A stretch of 64,000 nt of DNA, from NCBI RefSeq assembly GCF_029227915.1, contig NC_079888.1, positions 8,973,001-9,037,000 of the forward strand, in the 5' to 3' direction. The notes beneath the pieces are model-generated. The model saw nothing but the letters and a program-made list of their open reading frames with translations. It was not told where the DNA came from and made no database searches. The position numbers and the translations under genes are program-made. Below, one piece after another: positions 57,586 to 64,000 of this stretch. How positions within the stretch are numbered: the first letter of the stretch is position 1; every line of letters begins with the position of its first letter. The stretch comes from Hydractinia symbiolongicarpus. Taxonomy: Eukaryota; Cnidaria; Hydrozoa; Anthoathecata; Hydractiniidae.

Positions 57586-58151
57586 TGTTCAAAACGGTAG
57601 CCGTTTTTTTACTTTGCGATAATGATACACAAAATAATGATACCCGGGATTTTCACGAAGGGTCCCAGGAACTTTGTAGATGGTTAAAATTCACTCCTTA
57701 AAATATTTCGCCGCGTGGGTAAATTAGCCAATTGGCGCACTGCCGTATATATCTTATCCAATCACCCGACCTAAACCGATGGTCGTTGTTGTATCATTAC
57801 ATTAAAGTAAATATTTAATCACGTGTTTTAGCCATGTATAAAAATTTAACAAAGCAATTTGAAGACTTTAGAAGCAGAACGCAGATCACACACCGTATAC
57901 GTGTACCTTAAGTCCTAATACAGATGTTCAACATATAGTCTACCTCCACTTAACACTTGGCAACCCAGCTAGTTTAAAAGAGATAAGAGTAAAAACAAGT
58001 ATATTTATTCACTGCTTTTAAAAACAATCGTTTACTTTGGAGATAAGTCATTCTAGTGTGCTGTTGAAGTAAGATATACAAATCTACGTAAATGATATAT
58101 TTTTTACTAAACATAACAACGCTGACAATCTTGTCATACTTCAATGCGTAT
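57586..58151. repeat. 3' flank of the 58-kb gene, copy of 37.8-38.0 and 39.8-40.6 kb
   Basis: Matches the two segments at 37815-38020 and 39840-40578 in order, without the LINE and Tigger insertions between them. This shows the arrangement before those insertions. Confidence 0.75.
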
Positions 58152-58801
58152 TTAATTGTTCGGTACACGATACGGTTGATCAGATGTCATAATTCCACCA
58201 TCTTTATACTTCTTGTATTCTAATCCCAGCTCGCCGTTATATTGCTTCGATTTTGTAGTCAAATCTACCTCCGTCACTTTATGATTATCAGCAACTGCTT
58301 TTTTCAAAATTGGATCCAATTCGTTCCCTGTACGACTGTTAAATCTTTTTATATCACTCACTCTTTCGTTATCTGGGCGTGCAACATTGACATCAATCTT
58401 GTTAAGAAGCTTTTCCCATATATCTCTGTTCTTTTCAATTTGCAGTATAAATTTATTCCAGTCGTTGTTATGGTTTTGTTTTAAGGTATTGAGATCTTTC
58501 CATTCTTGATCAATCGTATGCAGTCGCGTTATTAGGTCACTAATCCTGCTCTTCCAATCACTAATTTTAACATCGTATTGTAGTGTTCGTATTGTATCTG
58601 TAGGTACTACATGTGCTTTATTATAAAATTTTCCATTATCCACTTGCATGTTTAATTCAGTACCAAGATTATTCATCCCCTTTTTGTGCCTGGGTAAAAT
58701 TTTGATTTGTTTTAACAATTTATTCTCACTGCTGCTTGTATGTCAGTGTACACATGACTTACGTAATCAATCAATATTAAGAAGGAGAGTTTCTTGCACA
58801 T
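58152..58801 (-). pseudogene. Secreted LHTID/TSD-family protein, stop plus frameshift
   Basis: The ATG at 58801 begins a signal peptide close to the 41-kb copy (CKKLSFLILIDYVSHVYTD). An in-frame TAA follows after about 28 codons, and a frame change near 58685 leads into the rest: GKFYNKAHVVPTDTIR, DWKSRISDLITR, LHTIDQEW, ARPDNERVSDIKRFN, NELDPIL and GGIMTSDQPYR. The AN-x-R-x-G block is changed to NVARPDNE. The His in AHVVP is kept. Most of the mature domain is open for 188 codons. An acceptor lies eight bases before the ATG as in the 41-kb copy. Confidence 0.8.
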
Positions 58802-58921
58802 CCTTATTGCCTAAAGGAAAACAGAAATACAAGTTATTACCTGGGTGGTACTAATGTGATAAAATACCAAGGCATTGGAAAAAAATGATTCCTATAGCTT
58901 GATTCCTTGCTTGCTTACGTT

Positions 58922-59110
58922 TTAAGCTACCATTCTTCTTGAAGACGGGAAATACTGTTTCAAACTGTTTTATAACAGCCCGTCGGCAAGTGCGCTAAGC
59001 CAATCAGAATGCCTAAAAGCTTGTATTGCCCACTTGTACAATCCAGGCGGTTAACAACGCCAATGTTACTTAAATAACTAATCATTTGACAACACGAAAT
59101 AAGTTATATT
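58922..59110 (-). promoter_or_regulatory. Conserved promoter block of the 58-kb gene
   Basis: Second copy of the block at 41446-41640, with the same ATTGG (minus strand, about 58995) and TATAAAA (about 58965) spacing. Confidence 0.6.
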
Positions 59111-59682
59111 GATGTACTTACATATTAAGAAGTTAGATAAAAAGATAATGGCTTCTTTAATTTAATATAAGATATTGACGTTAAAGTAGTGTTATTGATG
59201 TCGCGCCATAACGTCAGAAAATTTAACATTTGAGACAAAAGGTTTTTGGCTACATCAAAGGAAAATGAGCACAACACTTTTGCCTGTTACACACACCCAC
59301 AAAGACGCACTGTCTGAATTATTATAGAGACTAGTTATAAATAACAAAAAGTAATATGGAGAAAGTGGTGGGATGATACTTAAATACTTAAATTGTTAAC
59401 AAAAATAATAAAGCTACCCTGACTAAAGAGAATTCTAATGATGATCAGGTGTGCTACTTGGACAGTAAATTCGTCTGCGCGCACAAAAAAGTAAACATGT
59501 TTTAGCATGGCAATTTATTTAATTAAAAAAATTTCTGAAAAATTACAATCCAGTGTTTAATTAGCGCTCAAAACATAACTCCAATCCCCTTATTGTATAC
59601 TTCTGCGAGCGTCTGGAACAAATTCCACCATAACTTGTGCAATTATTGGTATCATGACTTCCAAAAGGGCTGTTATATCTTG
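59111..59682. other. Intergenic, short dispersed repeat
   Basis: 59190-59270 resembles 20655-20750. No coding. Confidence 0.35.
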
Positions 59683-60192
59683 TTAAGTTGTACCACGCCG
59701 TGGAATATATTTTACCACGTCTTCGGACTTAGAGAAAAACAAATTGTTTTTCGAGTGACGCACAATAAATACATCAGCAGCCAGTTTAAATTCACCGTAA
59801 AACAAAAGCTTTCTGAAGTTATACTTTCCATCTTCTCTCTTCTGAAAATAGATAAACAGAGCACACGATGAACCGGCATCATTCTCGGTAAGAATAACGA
59901 AAGACTGCTCTTGGTGCTCCTCGGCATCACTGTTAATAACCTCTCTAGCTTCATCTACCACACACATTAAGGCTGGATTTCCTGCTGCGAGGGGCTCCAT
60001 GTATTTTGTAATTGAATTTAGCAGGTAATCCTTACTGATACCTTTTGTGCTTTGAGCGTTGGCTCGAACGTTGAGGAACTCAAATCCAGCAGTTTGTTGA
60101 GGTGTCCCCATTTGTTTTGACGAAGTTGTGTGTATTAAATTTTTCAGTTTATCTGCTGCTGTTACAGCTGCTGTGAATGTTACCAAAGCCAT
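59683..60192 (-). CDS. Small secreted protein, unrecognised
   Basis: 169 residues from the ATG at 60192. The frame stays open upstream to an acceptor CTATTTAG at 60226, adding VITKISIVFVV, which makes a better signal peptide with ALVTFTAAVTA; the true start may therefore be in an upstream exon. The mature part has two Cys (LMCVVDEA, GSSCALF) and a C-terminal half of alternating strands: QSFVILTEND, CALFIYFQKRE, KLLFYGEFKLAADVFIV, FFSKSEDVVKYI. No family recognised. The pattern of the last 70 residues resembles the end of the gene at 62100 in strand order. Likely extracellular. Confidence 0.65.
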   Translation of the reverse strand: MALVTFTAAVTAADKLKNLIHTTSSKQMGTPQQTAGFEFLNVRANAQSTKGISKDYLLNSITKYMEPLAAGNPALMCVVDEAREVINSDAEEHQEQSFVILTENDAGSSCALFIYFQKREDGKYNFRKLLFYGEFKLAADVFIVRHSKNNLFFSKSEDVVKYIPRRGTT

Positions 60193-60229
60193 CACAACAA
60201 AAACAATCGAAATTTTTGTTATGACCTAA

Positions 60230-61130
60230 ATAGGTAGAATAGATAGGTCAAGAATTGGTCTATTGAGTTAGGTGCGTATCCAATAATTTGCCTTTAGCCT
60301 AGTTTTCACATAGCCAAACAAATTATTACACACAATTTCGATTTCATTAGTAGTAATTTAAATATTGTATTTGTGGTTGGAAAAATCAGTCATTGTCCAA
60401 ACGTACGGCCAGTAGGATGGAAAAAGTAGTTAATAAATACAATATTGCAGGTACACATAAATTTTTGATGTGTGTACGCGTAGAAATATTCAAAAATTCA
60501 CGTAGTTGCAGAGATAGCAAAAAAAAAGACGTGAAATAGTCACGATGCTTCACGTTTAAATGAATATTACAGCAACATGAATAAATGAAAATGAAAAGAA
60601 GGTAAAAAAAAACCATTTCCTAACAAAAAAAAATACCTTATGTTCAAACTTAGAAATGTTTTTTTTTCTTATAAAAGCTCGTCTGTTATAAGAATCAACT
60701 TGAATCAATTAATCCTTTATCTTTAAATTCTATGCATTTATAATAACAATTAAATTTGTGAAAATTCGTAGAATTGACTTAATGTACGATATAATTAATA
60801 TATATAGAATGTACGTCGTGATCCATTCTGACATGGTGTGTGAGGATTTCTTTCTTACTTCTTTGTGTTTTAACTTTCTTAACTTTTATTTATCCTTTAT
60901 ATTTGTACAATATTTTTGTATAAATGTACTTACTTTGGTTTTTTTAACAAGAGGATATTGATGATGGCAGTATGTTATACATTCTTAACTTTTATTTATC
61001 CTTTAGATATATACAATATATATAATATATGTATAAATGTGTAAATAAATGTATAAATGTACTTAAATCTACTTGTTTTTTTTAACTCTTGTAAAACCCC
61101 ACGGGGAATCTCGCATCGTGTATACTTCTT
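60230..61130. other. Intergenic between two divergent genes
   Basis: May hold the upstream exon and promoter of the 60.2-kb gene (minus) but neither is identified. A stretch ACTTTTATTTATCCTTTA is repeated at about 60884 and 60986. Confidence 0.35.
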
Positions 61131-61132
61131 TT

Positions 61133-61237
61133 ATGACTGTTTCGTTCCTCCTTGCTTGCCTGTCAGCATGCAATATTGGCTGTGATTATCGGTGCAGTTA
61201 TAATGGTGTTTGTGATTATAGAAAAACCGGTGTTTAA
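61133..61237 (+). CDS. Short Cys-rich frame, peptide or exon
   Basis: A 34-codon frame, too short for normal ORF screens: MTVSFLLACLSA then CNIGCDYRCSYNGVCDYRKT. It could be a tiny secreted peptide. Alternatively CTCCTTGCTTGCCTGTCAG is a strong acceptor at about 61170 and the Cys part is an exon of a Cys-rich domain (C-x3-C-x3-C-x5-C). I cannot decide between these. Confidence 0.3.
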   Translation: MTVSFLLACLSACNIGCDYRCSYNGVCDYRKTGV

Positions 61238-61344
61238 ATTGTATCACAAAACATTTACCCTGCATAAACAGTCTGATTCGTATTTAACTTTCTATTCGTA
61301 ACTTTTTATTACTTTTTTCGTTGTTTTTTTCTTTATTTGTTTTC

Positions 61345-61429
61345 TTTTCTAAGATTTGCTGTTCCTGAAGTTACCGAACGCCATTATAGAAAGAAGCCAA
61401 CAATCTGAAGTAAAATTGATCGAAAACAG
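61345..61429 (+). other. Possible small exon
   Basis: TTCTTTTCTAAG|A...GAAAACAG|GTAAATG encloses an open frame reading LLFLKLPNAIIERSQQSEVK. It does not join in frame to the ATG frame at 62100, so it may belong to another transcript or be chance. Confidence 0.2.
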
Positions 61430-61448
61430 GTAAATGCCTCTAACATTA

Positions 61449-61548
61449 TCTATATACGTCTGTTCCTTCGTCCGTCTGTCTGTCACGCAAAATGATACCT
61501 TGGCTGCGACGGGCGAACTCGTGGATTGTTTCACGGGCTACCGACTAG
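61449..61548 (+). mobile_element. Mini-Helitron, plus orientation
   Basis: 100 bp, A|TC at 61448-61450, GGCGAACTCGTGGATTGTTT then CACGGGC hairpin with a changed loop, CTAG|T at 61545-61549. Confidence 0.65.
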
Positions 61549-62099
61549 TCACAAAATATTTTTATTATTACCTAAATACCTGTAAGCAAAAATGCGGCTC
61601 CGCTCGAATTAATTTATGAACAAGAATGTGCACTAATTTAACTACTGTTTTTATCAGTTTTATGTACAAACTCAAGCCTTTAAATGGTTTAAGTACTAAT
61701 TTCTTCAGTTCTAAACTTAATTAATATACCTAATATATAAAAACGATTTAAACAGGAACTTTGACAATTTCTTCGTAATTCAACGCATTTTTTTTCTAAA
61801 GACAAAAACTTAATTAAAAAGATAACAAACAAATATCAATTGGATATGTAATAAACCAGAAAACATATGTCCATTTTTGCTGAAATCAGATTGATATTCA
61901 AAAAGAGACATAATGTTCTAAATATTACGTTTACAAATAAGTTGTCAACTTCGAAAACCCTCTGATTATTATAACGTCTGTTTCGCCCAAAGATATACTA
62001 CCCTAGAATTTCAAGGTAAGTAAACGCAAGGAAATGAGAGCACTGTTAGTTATACCGTAGCCTTTTTTATCGCACATTTTTTTACCTTTGTAGCGAAAT
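61549..62099. other. Upstream of the 62.1-kb gene
   Basis: No coding. A strong acceptor TTTTTTTACCTTTGTAG ends six bases before the ATG at 62100. Confidence 0.4.
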
Positions 62100-62597
62100 A
62101 TGGTAGATTTAACAGTATCCGTTAGCCCGATAACAACCAATATGACAGTGGGTGCAAAGGATTATAATGCCTCTTCTACCATCGCTTTGGCAGATCAACT
62201 GAAATTGGATATCGTAGGTTTGTCTTTAGAGTATTGCAAAAAAATAGCTGAAGACGCGCTTAACAGTGAAAAAAATGAAGAAATAACGTACAACTTTTGC
62301 TGCAGACAAAACTTCGCTATGCTTTACTATTTTGAGATCACCACCAGCACAAAGGCATATAACAAAGTCAATGTCACATGGAAAGCAGTTGAAGCATCGG
62401 TAACGTTCCCTGCTCAGGGAAAAATCTGTACAACCAAGGAGAAAGTGACACGTTTCTTAGGAATCGTACTTGATGTATCGAGAAGTCAACATAAGCATTT
62501 GGAAAACAGGGGGCTGACAACAGAAGAGATCGGGATTATTCAAGCAGAACTAACAAAGCATGCCAAATCTGCTGCCAACAGGAACACAACCAACTGA
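62100..62597 (+). CDS. Small unrecognised protein, last exon
   Basis: 165 residues, no signal peptide in this frame; the acceptor just before the ATG suggests that an upstream exon or leader is joined. It begins with strands (DLTVSVSPITTNMTVG), then a helix (STIALADQLKLDIVGL), three Cys (EYCKKIA, FCCRQNF) and further strands (AMLYYFEITTS, KVNVTWKAVEASVTFP, GKICTTKEKV, FLGIVLDV) and a charged helix at the end. The segment KV-x-V-x-W..ASVTFP..GKICTTKEKV-x-RFLG parallels FKLAADVFIV..NNLFFSKSEDVVKYI of the 60-kb protein; possible distant relatives. Function unknown. Confidence 0.6.
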   Translation: MVDLTVSVSPITTNMTVGAKDYNASSTIALADQLKLDIVGLSLEYCKKIAEDALNSEKNEEITYNFCCRQNFAMLYYFEITTSTKAYNKVNVTWKAVEASVTFPAQGKICTTKEKVTRFLGIVLDVSRSQHKHLENRGLTTEEIGIIQAELTKHAKSAANRNTTN

Positions 62598-62695
62598 CTT
62601 TAAATGTTTATAAAATATAGATCTTTCCCAACATTCTATAATAAAAATTTGTACTCATTCAATTATTCTTAATATGTTTCATAAATATATATGCA

Positions 62696-63140
62696 TTAGT
62701 CAATAAAGCCCATGGAAAAATCCACTGAGGTAGGATAAAAATGGAAAAGAAGCGTCATTTAAATTTTGATGACGTCAACAACCTATCCACAAAAAAATTT
62801 AGAACCTTCTTTTCACTTTGCCTCTATCGTGTAGAGTTTAAAGCGCTGATCAAGAAAATGTATATGATCATGTGCTTATGAGATATAAGGGTTTAAAACC
62901 TTGCTGACGTCAGCAGAGGCCTGTCAAAACACAAAAAATCTTGTTAAGAAATTTGTATACGTGTTGCCTTCATCCTATAGATCTTAAAATGCTGATCAAG
63001 AAAATGTATAGGATCATGTACCTTTGACAAACTGTTGCAGAGATATTAAGGTTTAAATGCTTTTTGATGACATCATCAACTTTTTCATTCCGAAACGGAT
63101 TCGGTGTTTTAAGTGCACTCTTGGAGGAAAGAATACGGAA
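62696..63140 (-). repeat. Dispersed repeat with Helitron-type end
   Basis: TTAG at 62696-62699 (CTAA on the minus strand, followed by T) with the stem word CCCATGGAAAAATCC. The segment with GCTGATCAAGAAAATGTATA occurs twice about 140 bases apart. Related to 20.2-20.56 kb. Confidence 0.5.
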
Positions 63141-63905
63141 GGAGAAACAACTTCATTTCTGTACGCTTTAAATGTATTGAATTTTCTATTGTTTTTAATT
63201 TCAAAAGAATCAGTGCGTGAGGTGCTCGACCGAGTCTTTTTCGCAAAAAAATGATCAAATTCCATATTCTCCTTTAATAGGGGCTAACTTTTTTCTATTG
63301 AAATCTGACTGTAACACGCTGCAGGCACGTGATATTTGTATGGAAAGTGTGCCTAATATAAGTCGGTAAACATTGCTGTTAAAAACTTCAACAATACGTT
63401 TGGAAATAAGCGTTTAACCATGATATTAACCTATTTTTGCATGCTTGAGTATGCCACTTTGATCATGAAAAAAAATATAGATAGATATGCGCCGGACGAG
63501 TGCCGACAAAATGTGTGCTGGATTAATGTTTATTCTAACTAAAGAAATAACTTCTTATAACAGAACGTCGTTTTAAAACGAGATATAAACTTTTTCTTTT
63601 TGTTTACAAAAGTGTCGAGCATGTGCTTCTTCGCTAATTATGTTAACATAAGAACAAAAGAAATTTTACCGATTTCAATATGGCTTCTTGTTTTGATAAT
63701 ATTATCAAATTCATCATCAAATTATCTAATTGTTTTTATAACCAATCATAGTTGCGAATTGTTATTTACGAATAATTAAGTCACACAACCGCCAAAATTT
63801 CAAAATAAGTTTCTATACAGACACCTGCTAGAACCTCACGCAGTGTTTCAATAGAATTAAAAGAGTTGTTTCTCCTTCCGTATTCTTTCCTCCAAGGTGC
63901 ACTGT
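63114..63905. repeat. Inverted repeat pair
   Basis: TTGGAGGAAAGAATACGGAA and GGAGAAACAACT at 63120-63155 recur inverted at 63863-63898. No ORF between them is supported. The same sequence is at 44.04 kb. Confidence 0.6.
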
Positions 63906-64000
63906 AATGGCTTCATTATTTTAGTATACATTCCTTTGACGTTAATATTATTTTAACGTTAAAGTTTGGTAAATTACGGAACAATTTGATGGGAGATGTT
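63906..64000. other. Window end, nothing recognised
   Basis: No feature is seen. Confidence 0.4.

Noticed and set aside
58685-58760. Tiny intron explaining the break in the 58-kb gene (GTGAGA...TTTTACCCAG)
   Set aside because: Joining these sites does not restore the downstream frame, and 40 bases is too short.

Overview
The window looks like a stretch of AT-rich, repeat-dense metazoan genome, most likely from a cnidarian and possibly a hydrozoan. The basis is intron-type splice signals, animal transposon families, a short secreted protein of a type I associate with cnidarians, and AG splice acceptors just upstream of start codons. The species call is an inference. There is no bacterial operon structure, rRNA, CRISPR array or convincing functional tRNA.

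Layout. 198-4832 is a nearly complete Ty1/copia retrotransposon with 297-bp LTRs, a 5-bp target duplication, a half-tRNA primer site and one frameshift in the protease. 6.1-9.4 kb holds two exons of an unrecognised gene around a 3-kb intron. 10.3-14.6 kb has a TA-flanked MITE, a mini-Helitron and a decayed LINE reverse transcriptase. 14986-15450 encodes a small secreted protein. 18295-18990 is the one intact member of a secreted-protein family. 21.4-26.2 kb is a hAT-like element nested inside another copy of itself, and a third copy lies at 51.2-55.2 kb, itself split by a 1.9-kb element with terminal inverted repeats. 28.5-29.2 kb is a dead paralogue of the 18.3-kb gene, and 33.9-34.5 kb is a truncated one. 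36.06-36.78 kb is an uninterrupted run of about 235 GAA triplets. 37.5-39.6 kb holds Helitron ends, a LINE fragment and a Tigger/pogo remnant. 40.6-41.6 and 58.2-59.1 kb are two more members of the secreted family, on duplicated segments that keep the same promoter. 59.7-60.2 and 62.1-62.6 kb carry two further small predicted proteins. The rest is simple repeats, SINE-like pieces and apparently empty intergenic DNA.

The most interesting coding content is the five-member secreted family. Each member has a signal peptide, two conserved Cys, a segment [AH or AQ]-[VI]-x-P followed by an IR helix, an invariant LHTID-x-x-W block, an AN-[ILF]-R-x-G block and, where the C-terminus is retained, G-[SG]-I-[LM]-TSD. 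I know of no name for it. The H-x-x-P and N-x-R-x-G pattern faintly recalls His-Me-finger nucleases. Two members keep the His and three have Gln in its place. Only one copy is undamaged here, and the promoters of two copies look better conserved than their coding regions, which suggests a fast birth-and-death family. The copia LTRs carry perfect three-unit heat-shock elements upstream of a TATA box, so that element may be heat-inducible.
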